Shown: in pieces, positions 11,551 through 24,333 of the stretch
Layout of the letters: each line of letters begins with the position of its first letter
How positions within the stretch are numbered: position 1 is the stretch's first letter
Source: Odontocerum albicorne
Lineage: Eukaryota; Arthropoda; Insecta; Trichoptera; Odontoceridae
NCBI GenBank assembly: GCA_949825065.1
Contig: OX463846.1
Span: forward strand, 8,885,366-8,949,365
DNA: 64,000 nt
Reading direction: 5' to 3'
The notes under the pieces: model-generated
Told to the model about the DNA's origin: nothing
Databases searched by the model: none
The model's input: only the letters and a program-made list of their open reading frames with translations
Position numbers and translations under genes: made by a program

Positions 11551-11930
11551 AAGTAGGAAGCTGACGTTATCGTGATTGTGATATTATTTTTTCGGACTCT
11601 CATCATTGGAGCCGACGTTCCCACTGCCGATTGCTCAGAGATATATAGTTTCACTCTAGTTCAGATACGGGTTGAAAGATTTTCTGGAGCACTTGCCTAT
11701 GGAACAAGGACCATGATTAAATCACCCTTTAGCCCTAAGATCTGCACTCGAATGTAAACCATCTCTTAATATGTGTATATAATATAGGTTATTTTATTTT
11801 TATTCTTATTCTTATTATCTTGTTAGATCAATTTTTATATTTTCCAGTCACTTGGATGTACCTGAATCATACATGATTGATTGGGAAATCTTTAATATTA
11901 TAATAAATAAACAACAAATAGCTTTGCTAT
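11551..11930 (+). terminator. Gene 1 3'UTR and polyadenylation signal
   Basis: The stop TAG at 11548-11550 is followed by a 3'UTR. The first good AATAAA is at 11902-11907 in an A-rich context, so cleavage is expected around 11920-11935. Confidence 0.6.
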
Positions 11931-11939
11931 TCAAAAATA

Positions 11940-13040
11940 CATGAATGTTTTTTCTTTCCAATCATGGAACTTGTTATCATGGAATTTGCTAGCACAATTA
12001 ATGATATCATTTTAACAACAAAATTACTAAGAAAAAAGTGCTGAATAAAAAAATGAAGTTAACGTAACATATTTTTTAATAACAACAGAAGTCGACGCAT
12101 ATTAACCACAATGTCAAATAATTAATCAAAAAAATGTAAAAAATGGATTGTAAAATAAAATTGAATTTAAAAAAAACGTGTTTCAATTAATTTACAAAAT
12201 AGCCCATTGTATTTAAAGTAAACAACATTGTTACTAAAAGTTAAATAATAATATAAAATCATCTGATTTATAAACAAAATATATTAAAGAATTAGTAACA
12301 ATACGTTTTTTTTTTAATTTTATTTTATTCCAAATTAAAAAAATAGATCCATTAAAAATTTATAAGTACAAAAAAAATCAATTACATTGAAAATTTACTA
12401 ACTAATATTTACATTGGAAATTGAATAACTCATTGAAATAAAAAAAAAACTAAAAGTTCAGTTAATTTAGGTTAAAAAGAAAAAGTATATCTTTAGTAAA
12501 TAAAGTAAATAAGAAAATATAGAAAAGAAAATATGGTAAGTTTTTTGTATTTTGTAAGATTTCATCAAAAAATTTGATTAAAAAAATACTAACATGTAAC
12601 ATTTTATTGAGAAACGTTCCTTACTTCGTAATAATTTTGTTACAATTTAAAGTGGGATATTATGCCTTTTCAAAACGTGAATGGAAAATTATTTTAAGTT
12701 TATCAATTGCGTAATCAATATTAAAAAAGAGAAAGTTGATTTATGGTTAAGGAAACTAAGTATAACTCAATCCAGGTTTTATCCGTTAAGGCAAAATCCA
12801 AGTTATGCGGAAGATAAATATATTCACAAGGAAAGAAGGAAAAGAAAATTATTTCCGTTGATTGATAATCTTGAAAAGTTACTTTTTCATGATGATTTCT
12901 ACTTGAGATAGTTATTTTATATCGACTAATTTATGTTAAATGTTGATTTTCTCAGAAATGAAGAACAACTTGGTTTCATAAATATCCATATGTCATAACT
13001 TATTAAAAATAGTTATCTAACAAATGCGAATGAAGCAATA
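11940..13040. other. Very AT-rich intergenic DNA
   Basis: Long A/T runs. One 76-aa frame at 12681-12911 has lysine-rich low-complexity composition and looks like chance. Nothing else recognised. Confidence 0.5.
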
Positions 13041-13049
13041 TAAAACTAG

Positions 13050-13440
13050 ACTTCCGCGGCTTAGTTGTTGTGACACTTATCTTCCGAATCGGAGGTCGCG
13101 GGTACCCATTTTTTAAAAAGGTTCAAAACTGATTTTCACTGTGGGCCTCCTTAACTTATTTCTGGATAGTTAAAAGAAATTGCTGCATCGTAATTAGCTC
13201 GCTAAGTTTTTATTTTAATTTATTGCAATGTACAGTCGATTTCTACCAAGTTATATTGTATACATTGAAAGTTTAATACGATATAAAGAACACATGGATA
13301 GTTATTATCAATAACTTGCCAGGTTGTATTTGAAATAACGAAAAAGTAATATAACTTATTTTTAGTTGGTTACAAGAAATTACCACATCATAATAAACTG
13401 ACTAGGTTGAACTTTGTATAACGAAAGTGAAACAATATAC
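13050..13440 (+). mobile_element. Degraded tRNA-derived SINE-like repeat, type 1
   Basis: The 5' part has a GCTTAGTTGTTGTGACAC box-A-like block and a CGGAGGTCGCGGGTACCC block. The 3' part keeps the AGTTGGTTACAAGAAATTAC, ACTAGGTTGAACTTTGTATA and GAAAGTG blocks seen in other type-1 copies (24322-24497, 29163-29385, 59400-59600). Confidence 0.55.
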
Positions 13441-13449
13441 TTAAATAAA

Positions 13450-14440
13450 CAAGTCAATATTTTTACGACCTCAAAATAAGGGCTGGTTTATTTTTTGGTT
13501 GGCACCCAGCAGAGAGTGCTTTGTGAAAATAAGGGTTATAGAATACTGGTTTTTTGTTTTCTTAAATATGGTGTAACTTCTTATATAAGCAAATAAATTA
13601 AAATACATGGATTGTTCAGATGATTTTTATATTATATCCAAAATATATAATATTTACATAAAATCATTTATTTTTGAGCTCTAATGCAAATTACGTTGCT
13701 TTCTGATTTATTTTTCAATGTTTTTTAACATACATATAACACCGTTCTGCTGGTTGTGGAGTACAAAATGAGGATATTTTGCGTCGAAATTCATTATTGT
13801 GTTCGAAAATAAATTTTATTTCTAGTCTATTGTGTTACTGTGTTTTTTGACAGAATACATTTTTGTGAAAATGAATAAGTGAAGTATTTAATTGTTGTTG
13901 ATTTTTCCCAATATACTTGATTTGTTTCCGATGTGCTGAAAGAACAACTGGTTTTTTGAAACATGAAGCAACTGAAAATTATCGATAAATACTTGGCAAC
14001 TCACATAAATATCGTTCAATTGCGATTATTTCAGTGGAAAATGCAAAATTTATTGCAACAGTAACACAGGGTAGGTAAGTGAAATTTTGTAACATATATA
14101 AACTGTTCGGGCAATAAACTCATACTGGGTGAACGGGTGGAAATAAATACAGCATTTAATTAAGTTATTATGATTAAAATCATAATATACTTTGTTGCAA
14201 AGAAAATTCAATTTTACACGAAGTTTTCCTTATTCAGAACCAACAAAAAATATGCTTTATGCGCAAACTTGTAAAAATGATTGTTATTATGTTCTTTATT
14301 TAGATAATTTATTTGAAAGTATACAAATGGCAAGTATCTTGTTATATGGCAATCTCTTACAGCCAACCAGGCAAGAATGAGAAAGATTCGTGCCAATTGC
14401 TGGGTGATAGGTTACAAGGTTATTTTCATAAAAAAAGACT
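13450..14440. other. AT-rich DNA left of the mariner
   Basis: No gene or repeat recognised; the short frames present have no family features. Confidence 0.5.
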
Positions 14441-14448
14441 CAAACATA

Positions 14449-15736
14449 TTGGGTGTACAAATAAGTCACCGCCGTTTGACAAAAGTTGGCGCCACCAGTA
14501 AGTTATGGTTAAAATTGTCAGATGTAAAATGTCATTATCGTAAGGTTGGACATCTGTCAACAACATGACCTTGAAATATTAGTGAATTTTTATCAGTATA
14601 ACATATTTTTTTGTGTTCGAAAATATCAAGTTTTGAGCCGAATAAGCGTCATTTGCGGGAACTTTTGATTTACTTCTTCAATTTGAAGAAATCTGCAGCT
14701 GAGGCGCATCGATTGCTTGTAGAAGCATATGGTGAGGCTGCCTTAAGTGAGAGAAGTTGTCGTGAGTGGTTTCAAAAGTTTAAGAACGGTGAATTTGACA
14801 TCGAAGACAAAGAACGTAGCGGAAGGCCGAAAGTGTACGAAGACGCGGAATTGGAAGTATTATTGGATCAAGATTCGTGCCAAACGCAAGAAGAACTTGC
14901 ACTTACATTAGGAGTGACTCAACAAGCAATTTCACATGGGTTGAAATCATTGGGAATGATTCAAAAACAAAGAAATTGGGATTCATATGAACTGACACGG
15001 AGAAACTTTGAATGCCAATTTTCCACATGTGAAATGCTGCTTGCCAGGCATAAACGAAAGGGTTTTCTAAACCATATAGTCACTGGTGATGAAAAATGCA
15101 TCCATTATGATAATCCAAAAAGGAAGAAATCATGGGGATCCCCTGGTCATGCTTCAACATCTACGGCTAAGCCAAATATTCATGGAAAAAAACTCTTGTT
15201 GTGTATTTGGTGGGATCAGCTTGGTGTCGTGTATTATGAGTTGCTCAAACCGAATGAAACCATTGCTGGGGCTGTCTACCGAACATAATTGATGAGATTG
15301 AGTCGAGCACTCGAGGAAAAGCGCGCCCACTACTACGCCAGACACGACAAAATTATTCTCCTGCATGATAATGCTAGTCCACATGTTGCGGCACCGGTCA
15401 AAACCTATTTGGAAACACTCAATTGAGAAGTTTTACCCCACCCGCTGTATTCACCAGACATTGCTCCTTCTGATTACCACTTGTTTTGATCGATGACGCA
15501 TGGCCTGTCTGAGCAGCACTTCACATCATATGAAGATACCAAAAATTGAGTCGATTCGTGGATAGCCTCAAAAGATGATGATGATGACTGACGCGGTATT
15601 CGTATGCTGACAGAAAGATGGGGAAAAGTAGTGGCAAGCGATGGGTACTACTTCGAATAAAACATGAGGTTCCGTTCTTTCACAATAAATACCCATTTTT
15701 TTATAAAAAACGGCGGAAACTTATTTGTACACCTAA
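14449..15736 (+). mobile_element. Near full-length mariner transposon, inactive
   Basis: About 28-bp inverted ends (left TTGGGTGTACAAATAAGT, right complement TTAGGTGTACAAATAAGT, both running into a CGCCGTTTT-like block) flanked by TA on both sides (14447-14448 and 15737-15738). The 1288-bp length is typical for mariner. The ends resemble the TTAGGTGTACAAAT type of cecropia-like mariners (from memory). The transposase gene inside is broken, so the element cannot move by itself. Confidence 0.9.
14611..15650 (+). pseudogene. Mariner transposase pseudogene (D,D34D type)
   Basis: The first frame (14611-15288, 225 aa) starts at a TTG codon. It holds the N-terminal helix-turn-helix region (SAAEAHRLLVEAYG, SERSCREWFQKFKNG, RSGRPKVYED), a second HTH, and the first catalytic Asp in IVTGDEKCIHYDNPKRK. 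A frameshift near 15280 moves the reading to another frame (RLSRALEEKRAHYY), which carries the second Asp in ILLHDNASPHVA and, after a stop near 15424, the third in HPLYSPDIAPSDYHLF. Further stops follow in the C-terminus. All three catalytic Asp codons remain recognisable, so decay is moderate. Confidence 0.9.
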
Positions 15737-15774
15737 TACTTAAGCATAAAAAACAAATGATAATCAATGAAACA

Positions 15775-16100
15775 AAATATTTACAAATGTCACCAAATAT
15801 TGGAAAAGGAGAAGAAAGATTGGAACGGATAATGAAATAGAAGCTACAGGGAAACGCATATCCTCATAGAAGAGGTATGTAATGTATATCGTTAATTTAA
15901 GTTGGTCAATAAGAAACGAGAGTCTAACGATAGCTAGTAACTGGTTCCAGAGTCTCAAGATATAGATATTAAAAGACGACGTGAAGAAGGTGGAACAATG
16001 AACTGGTAATATGAAACTTGAAGAACAAGTCTATGATCAGAGAGGCATTGAACATTTTCGGCGAAATATTGAGGGATGGTGGGATAGTTTACGATGAAAT
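15775..16100 (-). mobile_element. LINE RT C-terminal fragment, family 2
   Basis: The minus strand contains MRLWNQLLAIVRLSFL (a WNQLP-like RT C-terminal block) and blocks collinear with 21945-22620. It directly abuts the right end of the mariner. Confidence 0.55.
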
Positions 16101-16259
16101 TTTTACTTTTTGGATATTTTTTCATTTTTTTTGTTTAACTTATTTTACATTTAACAATTTGTATCCCGATCTCGTATTTCAACGTGATAAACTAAACTTG
16201 TGTTGAGTCCAGGTCCCGTGGTTTCAAGTGATCGATACCTCTTTCAAAAAGGACATAAT

Positions 16260-16800
16260 AATTCTTCTTCTTCTCCCTGGCTCCATCCAAATCACTGTCT
16301 GCGAAGACTGTTGGGGTCAGCTCTCCTTGTCCTCAGGTTGTATGCTCTTCTGTCCCAGACTACGTCCCCCAGGCCGTGCCTCTGCATCAGGTTATCTTTT
16401 TGCACCACTCATGAACTCTTTGGTCTTCCTCTGGTTGTTATTCGAGGAAAATCTATGGAGATTGCCTGGTTCACAATGTGATAGGGTGCTCTGCGTCCAA
16501 CGTGCTCACACCATCATCGCCTCTCCTCCATCTTACTGTGGATGTCTATAACACCTAGGCTTCCACGAATGCGTGAACTTTTTATTTTGTCCCTTAGGGA
16601 CACACCAGCTGACCATCTTAGCATGCGCATTTCAGAAGTTTTTAGTGGCCTGGAGTAAGAGTTATACATCGTCTAGACTGACAATCGTTTGGTATACTTT
16701 TCCTTTTAACTTTACTGGCATTTTTGGGATCACATAGAACTCCCGTCATTAATCTAAACTTCATCCATCCCACACGAATTTTATGTGTTACATCATGTAA
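16260..16800 (-). mobile_element. LINE 3' end with (GAA)n tail, family 3
   Basis: The minus strand ends in a GAAGAAGAAGAA tail (complement at 16262-16273). It encodes pieces of an RT C-terminus (WMKFRLMTGVLCDPK, then a KSxPNDCQS-like block), broken by stops. Its antisense frame (SALLVLRLYALL at 16318 on) matches the antisense of the 7246-7547 copy, showing the two are the same family. Confidence 0.7.
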
Positions 16801-16829
16801 AAGGGCTTATTACTGGTATTTAGTTAATA

Positions 16830-19800
16830 GTTTCGTAAACAATTCAAGTTTAAAACGATAGGTTCCTGATTTCTAAAACGATAGGTTCCCTAAGACAAAC
16901 AAAATATGCATGAATTTTGACGTTGCGTCATCAATGAGCAATGAAGTGTCAGATCTTGAAAAATTTGACATATGAATCTAGAAACCCACTAGTATCCAGG
17001 TCCAAATAGAATAAGGTATTTACAGGATCCTCCTAACAGATTGTCAAGGAACGTGTATAAAAATGGGTTTAGATGTTTTTTATCAACTGACAAAAAAGAA
17101 AACCCTTGTTAACATGTGTTATATAAGCTTAATATTAGAAGCGAGACCCGGTACATGTGTAGGCAGTGTGATGTAACTCTCCACAAAGGTGACTTTTGGC
17201 AAAATTTGAATCCTAAATTTAGTTATTAAAGTATTGTGAATAAATAAATACATAAAGTTTCGGAACAATTTTTCTATTTACGTACCTAGATATAATAAAT
17301 TTAGTTAGTCCTTCACAAAAATCAGAATTCCTCTAAAACATGCCTAGTATGGGGAAGGTTATCTTGATTTCGATTGGGTCTTAAAGTGTTAATACTGGTT
17401 TAAGCCAAATTAAATGCAAATTATAAGAAAGCAATTTAAATTGATAAAAGTCTAAAAACAAAACTAACAGAAACAGTGATTACTCAAGGTTTCATGTGAA
17501 GTGGCTCAGGTATACCGACTAAATTTATTAAGAAGCTCAATCCTCGGTTTATCCACCGAAATATGGAAGACATAAATAGCGAAAATTTCTTTCAAAAGGG
17601 CGGTGTACGAATGGAGGAGACCTTCTTAATATCGCAGTTCGTGAATACGGCGATGTACCATATATAATATATAATACTAATAATGATATATTGAAATTAT
17701 ACCATTTTGCATCCTGCAATTCAATGCATTAATATTTTGCAGTAGATTTTATAGCTTTGTTGTTATTGTATAATATTTTATCTCCTTTTTATTAAAAATA
17801 AAAAAAGTTTTATCTTTTGCAATAATATGTTACCTACATTTCTCATTAAATAGATTTTGAGAACATACGTATCCGTATTACACGAGTAGTTTGAAAGTTG
17901 ACATTTATGAAAAAACGTATTACGTCCCCTGCAAACTTTCAGATGTCAACTGGATTAAATTGAGATCATTTTTTGTTTAGAAGTAAATAGATCTCGAGTA
18001 ATGTGTTTCATTTTTTTAGTTTCGAGTAATATTTCAAATTACGACGACGTCAAGATAACTAAAATAATATAACATATTGTATGGAAAGTAGTTTCGTATT
18101 TCTCGGATAGATGTCGTTGGAACATAATTTAAATTCTAAACTTCATTCCAAACGTGCAGAGTGTATATTATCATGAAAGATAATAGCTTAGCGCATTTTT
18201 TGGCTTTTGTTTACCCAATTGTATGAGGGGTTTTTTGCATCATTTAGAAGTTGAAAAAAATAAGTCGTTTTTTTCTACTATAAAAAAAAGTGGCACAAGT
18301 AAAAAATGGCGATGATGCAGACAATCTTGTGTGTCAAATTTGATTTAAAAATTCATATTGTGCCTACGTTTCTTTTTGTCAGTCCATATGCCACTCTTAC
18401 GTTGTTTAAGTCCCATCTATTTATAGTTTACCTATATTATTGTTGGTGTATAGGTATATATGGTACGTAGGACTCAAAACAAACCAAGATCATCCGGCCT
18501 GAAGAAAAGCTTGAGATAGGAGGAGGAAACACGTGTAGCGGGGATTAATGTAATTAGTAGAGTAACACAGTAATTTGTTGTTAAATATTCTAAAGTATTT
18601 GATTTATAAAATAATAATTGAAAGTGTGATTATTGATTTATAATACATATATCAACCGTTTCACTTAAATATTCTTTTTTGTCTTTGACCCGCGACGGTT
18701 TCTATCAGATGGAATATTGCTGGCCTTGGTCAAGTTTGTCATTTCTGTCATATATAATGATAACTGCTTAAACGTTTCATTGCCAATGATGGTATTATCC
18801 ATATCTTTAATCCATACCACACAGGTCATCGCGGTTATATTCACGTTCATATTGTTGAGCTTATTTTACCTATTTGACGTATGTTCATGCTGTATTTTAC
18901 AATTAGTACAGATACTGCCATCTCTGTAGAAGATTAGGATTATTTAAGTCATTTGTTAAAATGAATTTTGATCGACGCATTGTAATTTTTCTTAATATAT
19001 CCGTTTTACAGCCGTTATATTAAGTGGCTTGGGTTGACGCGTCAGTAGTTTTATAAGTGGATTCCCCATGTTTTATTAGTTATTTGTATCATAACATTGT
19101 GTGAAATAGTTTAACTCTTGTGCTTTATTGGAAATCGTGAATTTTGACGCTAATTTCATATTTTTTTGGACTTTTGTATTAAAAATCTTAGTTAATACAG
19201 CATAAACACGCTTTCTTTTTACATTAGTGATGATCTATCTGTTATATGCGAATAAAATTTATGTTATATGTAAATAATTTAATTAAATTTAAGCATTACT
19301 CTATATTAAATAGTGTACATTTTTTAATGTAGGTATACCTTTGCATTTAATTTAGAGACAGTAAAAACTTCATCGAATTTTATCAAACAGAGTAATAAAA
19401 CGTAACGAGTTGTCAACAAACAGTGAGTTATTTACTTTTGACTTATTATAATGCTTTAAATATATTTTTAAATAAAGATGTCAAAAACCGTCTGACTTAT
19501 AGGTACACACCAACAATTCCATGCCTAGTAGGAAAAAGCTTAATGCTTTCATTGATTAATGCAATTCGTTAAATACGAGTATGTCACCATGACCACATCA
19601 ACTTCTTGAGATACTTAATGAAAAATAATTTTTTAAATAATTGTTTTTTATTTATTTATAATAGTTATTTCGCTGATAGGTTAGTCATTTTATTATTGAA
19701 ATATGTAAAATTATAAGAAAGTTTTGTTTATTTCTCAATGTGTTTTATTATAGTGGAAGCTAGAACAAATACACGTTCGTTGTTAGCTAAAGACCAATTT

Positions 19801-20250
19801 ATATTATGTTATATATAACATTATGAATAGCCATATAATAAATTGTTCGCATTATGTTAGCACCACACTCTTATATAGCGCTCGCTCTAGCCACATACTT
19901 GATAGACATTTCAATAATTCCAGTTCAAGTGGAATTGATCAAATATGACAAACGCACCTCTATAGAGACACGATACCAGTAATTGGCACTGTTGAATATT
20001 ATTAATTCGTTGGAACATTAGAGCTAGATTTTTTAGATATTATACCCACATTTACAATCAACCTGGTTCTTTGTAGGGGTAAGCATAGACGACTAAGTGA
20101 TAGATTTTCTTTTCACCACGATAAATATTTCACTTCCTTCAAAACTCTAACTTTTTTGTTCTGTCAACACCCACAATTTCAAAAACATTGAATTACATTT
20201 TATGTATCAGTTTATTTTACAAAAAATGTTATTAAACGAAAGTCATTTAT
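16830..20250. other. AT-rich intergenic DNA, 3.4 kb
   Basis: No gene recognised. A slightly less AT-rich patch at 18660-18930 gives overlapping frames of about 60-70 aa on both strands; neither shows a family motif or promoter. TACGAGTA occurs at 19574-19581. Confidence 0.4.
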
Positions 20251-20277
20251 TAGTTCGAATAAATTGTTATACAAAAT

Positions 20278-20455
20278 TTAAACATTGTAATTTCTTTACC
20301 GTTTTCAAGGTTTTCATCTCATCATCAGGGGAGTACAAACAAGTCTTGTTTGTGATCCACTGAAGATGAGTTAAAAACCATAAAACCGGTACAATTATAC
20401 CGTTATATAAAGTTGAATAAACAGTATTTTATTTAACAAATTACAATGTCTTGAA
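20278..20455. mobile_element. Foldback (MITE-like) element
   Basis: The left arm (ACATTGTAATTT, then TACCGTTTTCAAGGTTTTCA, CTCATCATCAGGGGAG, ACAAACAAG) is repeated in inverted orientation on the right (CTTGTTTGT, CCACTGAAGATGAG, AAAACCGGTA, AAATTACAATGT). Half of a second copy lies at 43425-43530. Confidence 0.65.
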
Positions 20456-20849
20456 ACATCCACAGTGTTAATACCTTAACTATAAATAATGCATTTCATA
20501 CATTGTATAGTGAAACATGTACAATATATTTTTTACTTAGAGAACTGGAAGAGTTTTAATATAGCGAAAGCCTGCAGACGTAGAAATAATTAAAACACTC
20601 CATTGCTTGAAATATTTTACTAACCCTTACCATCATATTGTTATTTTGTTGAGGAAAATGAGAATAATAAGTAAGAAAAGAGACCAAAAAGTTTAATTAA
20701 AATCTTTTGTCACTGAATGGTAAATATGAAAACTTCAAGAGATTTCTTCGAATCAAACAATTTGAGATATTCCACAACGAAACTGAGACGTTTTGGAGTA
20801 ACTTTGTATCACTTATCACTAAAATAATAAAATTAAAGGACAATTTCGT

Positions 20850-21120
20850 ATCACTAAAATAATAAAATTAAAGGACAATTTATACGGCGCCGTTTATAAA
20901 TCGGACTCTCTTCCAGGGCGCACTAACTCAGGATTCGAACCCACAATTGCTGACATTTAAAATATTTTTAAAAAATTGAGTATAATGATAAAAAGGAAGT
21001 GGCTGCAGTCATTAGATTAGGAACTTCCCCGCATATACAAATGTTTGAAAAAATGTAGTTTTAGAAGACGAACCACCAAAGACACATTGTAAATTTTCTG
21101 GCATAGGATAGTATAATAAC
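20850..21120 (-). repeat. Dispersed repeat A copy
   Basis: Contains ATTTATACGGCGCCGTTTAT, CTCTCTTCCAGGGCGC, GGATTCGAACCCAC, the GTGGCTGCAGTCATTAGATT block and the later TTGTAAATTTTCTGG block. Read on the minus strand the start gives a LEESPIYKRR-like string. Confidence 0.65.
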
Positions 21121-21129
21121 GCGTTGGGT

Positions 21130-21740
21130 TTTTTTATAATAGGTAACCCATCCAAACTAACATGGTTTGTGCCACCAAATCAAAGTTATTTTGCAATTAC
21201 AAGAATCTGTATAATAAAACTAATTTTAAAAAATGACAATTCTTGATAATTTTGAGATTAACTGATTTAAATTTAAAAAAAAATTAAGTGCAAAAGGCTT
21301 TAAATAACATAATTTAAAGCGCTTTGATAACAAGAGATGCCAATTTCAGTATGTTCTACTCTAAAGTATTCAGCTTTTCTCCATAACACGTATTTTAGTG
21401 ACGTAACCGGCGTAAGTAAGAGAAATGATGCCTACATCTGTTGTGGTTTCCGATTGATATATTACGTGTGTGTGTTTGTCTGTCTGTTGGCTCCGTGTCA
21501 CTGTTCCGCATTCATTAACCTCCGCGTGTTAAACTATCGAGAACTAGGGGTCCTGAACCTTCATGCAAAAGTTTCACATTTTTTAAATCTTGGTGTAAAT
21601 AAAGAACACTTATTGTAAATTTTAATCTTGGTGTAAATAAAGAAAACTTATTGTAAATTTATAGTAAAGACAAGAAAGCTGAATTGCACCGGGAACATGA
21701 TGCAGAGTAAGGTAAGTTAAATATAATACAGTAGTAACAA
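21130..21740. other. AT-rich DNA, no gene recognised
   Basis: A 93-aa frame at 21337-21618 has a hydrophobic cysteine-containing middle, but no start context, promoter or homologous motif was recognised. The sequence AATCTTGGTGTAAATAAAGAA is partly duplicated at about 21587 and 21624. Confidence 0.4.
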
Positions 21741-21744
21741 AAGG

Positions 21745-21815
21745 ACAATTTATACAGCGCCATTTAGAAAGCACACTTTGCTCTAATTTGGGACTTGAAC
21801 CCACCATTTGTTTAT
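21745..21815 (-). repeat. Short repeat A fragment
   Basis: GACAATTTATACAGCGCCAT, then CTCTAATTTGGGACTTGAACC, then CACCATT: the start of repeat A only. Confidence 0.55.
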
Positions 21816-21944
21816 TTATTTAACACTTTATAACAAATATAATTAGGCAAGCATATTGCCAGGCGGCAATCACAACCAACCGGACAATAATAAATTAAGT
21901 AAGTTACATGGTCGTAAAATCATTCAAATGTCTATCCATCCCCA

Positions 21945-22620
21945 TGAAATCCATGAACACATACGTGAGCATATGCCAACATTCCTTTTCACATAAAGTG
22001 ACATATCATCAATTAAAGGAAAAGGAAAAGACAGTGGAGAAGAAAACAATCGGGAATGAAACAAGTTATGTTACTAACTAGAAATTAAGAGTTTTTTAAA
22101 GCATGCCAAGGACGAAGCGAGTCTAACATTGGTTTGTAACTGATTCCAGAATCTCACTGCATGGACAATAAAGGACGACGTAAAAAAAGAGGAGCGGTGA
22201 ACTTGAAAAGCCAATAAAAAATCTCTGTTTGAGTGTAGACGCTGAAAATGTTCGACGAGATAAAGGGGGAGGCGATACAGTTAAGGATAGTATACAATAG
22301 AGACAGTATGTGAATTTGGCGTCTTTTTCTAACGTTCAACCAGTTCAATGCCTTCTGGTATGAAGTTACGTGATCGTACTTTCGTAGGTTGAAAACAAAT
22401 CTTAGACACACATTTTGAAGACGCTGTTATTTGTCCAGCTTTTTCTCTGTAACATCCAAGTAACAGACGTCCGCATAGTCCAAAATCGGAAAGAGCAGAG
22501 ATTGCACGAGTAAACTTTTGACTTTAGTAGGCAGGAATCTTTTCAACACTTAAGGGAATGAAGGAAGAGAAGATCCTTCGGCTTACCTCATTTATTTGAT
22601 CTCGCCATGAGAGAGTGAAC
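21945..22620 (-). mobile_element. LINE reverse transcriptase C-terminal half, family 2 (jockey-like)
   Basis: The longest family-2 copy. The minus strand encodes WRDQINEVSRRIFSS, ISALSDFG, then RFVFNLRKYDHV, a RQIHILSLLYTILN block and, in another frame, a RFWNQLQTNVRLAS-like end. The DYAD/LRKYDHV/HILSLLY order is characteristic of the thumb/C-terminal part of jockey-type RTs (family knowledge). Frameshifts and stops make it a pseudogene. Confidence 0.75.
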
Positions 22621-22639
22621 TAACATAACATATTAGCAC

Positions 22640-23470
22640 TCCTGGGTTTTCATTGAAATACCATTATTAAAATATTACAAATTTAATAAATAGCGTGTAA
22701 GTATAGGAAGATAAAGGCTGCGGTTATTAGACAATGCACTTCCTGTGTCTGCATTAGTTCAAAAAAAAATATTTGGTAAGAAAACCGTGGAAAACTGAAC
22801 TTTTCTCAAAAGCGCTCTAACTCTGGATTCCGACTCACTATTATTGAAATGTTAAAAATATTACAAAATAAATGTATGAGTCGAGTGTGGATACAAAGAT
22901 AGTGGCTGCTAAAATTAGATTAGGTACTTTCCTGCGTTTGAATATGTTTAAAAAAATTTTTTTTTTGGAAAACCGCAGAAAATTTTCCAAAGAAGACGAA
23001 ATACAAATAAATCTTTGAAGATCTTCCGATATGTGATAGTAATATATTCGACTTTAGGTGAAGTGTATTGTGTAGTGTTCATATAATATCATGAACTTTG
23101 ATAAGACTTTCCAAAAAGGGTTGTCTTTAAATGTTTCCTTAAGCTGTACACTTCACTCATATATCTAATACTAAAAGACATTTCTTCTCCACAGGACCAG
23201 CAACGGCAAAATACATTTCATTATACTTCGCCGCGTTCGATCAATTTGGAACAACCAATTTATTAAATGAAGAAGAAATCGATCGTAAAGTTCTATGTTA
23301 CTTCTCTCCGAATGAACATTTCTCAGACACGGATTCGAAAAGTACAATGGAGACATCCCATTAAGGGACTTGAATACAAAGAGACAAAGCTTTAAATCAA
23401 TCCGTTAGTGACGCATAAGACTTTTTAGAAGTGGACTAACATAATATGACAATATATATAACTACCACAT
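22640..23470 (-). repeat. Dispersed repeat A, longest copy; probable LINE 3' region
   Basis: It includes a partially duplicated first half (GGCTGCGGTTATTAGAC near 22727 and GTGGCTGCTAAAATTAGATT near 22900), the GATCTTCCGATATGTGATAG block and the final block down to CATAATATGACAATAT. The minus-strand frame 23171-23356 (MSPLYFSNPCLRNVHSERSN) aligns with EISPLYLLNLCPREVLLKCK at 26528-26743. The SPLYL-NLC motif is typical of a LINE RT C-terminus. Confidence 0.7.
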
Positions 23471-23479
23471 GTGCTTTGA

Positions 23480-23960
23480 ATTTGACATTTTATTTACCTA
23501 TCTAAAATAAATACTGCCATAGAATTGATGTTATAAGCACCATTCGCTTGAGATTAAATTTTTACTACAAAATGTAAATGCGAGTTAAATTGAAATATAA
23601 ATTTAGATGCACATAATAAAGGTTGTGGACTACTGAATTATCGGAAGCTTAAAAGTAAGAGTGTGAACTAGAAGTTTGCGGAATATCTGGGTTAAGTCAG
23701 AGAAACCTCATTAGGAAACTGATAGTTTGGTCCATTATCTTACGCATGACAATAAAAATATATTTGTTTTATTAATTCTAATAAAATTTTGCAAGACGTT
23801 TAAGTGCACCAATAATATTAACAAAATATAGCCTTAATATATTAAATCTAAAAGATTATTATTAATTAATTAATTATTTAATTTTTAAAAGCAAACACTT
23901 TGATATAATATTTAACTGTGTCTATAAATGGGTATAAATTATTGAAACGTGTATAGTATA
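23480..23960. other. AT-rich DNA, nothing recognised
   Basis: No gene or repeat recognised. Confidence 0.5.
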
Positions 23961-23974
23961 TCACTTTCATTGTA

Positions 23975-24333
23975 TACAGTTCGTTCGATGCGAAGCCTCG
24001 TAGTCGAGGATCCCTTCGCAACTCCAACGACAATTCAATTAGAAAACAAAGCTGTGCCGTGGAGTTGTTTTTAAGTGAATGAGCCGTTGCACACCAGCAA
24101 ACGCATTGGTCACATGGCTATACTGAATCGGAGCTCACATGTATGTTTTTTTTTCTTTTTGAAGAATATATATGATCGAAGTCATAGCTATCCTTATACC
24201 TCCGAATATTAGGCGGAAAAAATCAAGTGTCATTCGAGGGGAAAAGTATAGCGCGGGGTTCGAATCGACGACCTTCCGCACGAGAGTCCAGTGCGTTACC
24301 GCGCGGCCATGCACCTCATTGTATACAGAACAA
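23975..24333 (-). mobile_element. SINE-like repeat type 2 with tRNA-like head
   Basis: On the minus strand the head reads GCATGGCCGCGCGGTAACGC (box A-like), then GTCGATTCGAACCCCGC (box B-like), a TTCCGCCTAATATTCGG block, an A-rich tract, and a distal body with CGGCTCATTCACTT and the TTGTCGTTGGAGTTGCGA block. The plus-strand copy at 61332-61885 and the head-less copy at 31010-31250 match it. Confidence 0.75.

Noticed and set aside
14449..15736. Mariner as the source of the TACGAGTA footprints
   Set aside because: Its ends start TTGGGTG/TTAGGTG, so excision would leave bases from those ends, not CGAG. The 35681 mariner (CTACCTT) and the 61575 MITE (CAGTACC) also do not fit.
18665..18929. Overlapping 60-70-aa frames on both strands
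   Set aside because: Composition is a little richer than the surroundings, but neither frame shows a family motif, promoter or splice context; left as uncertain.
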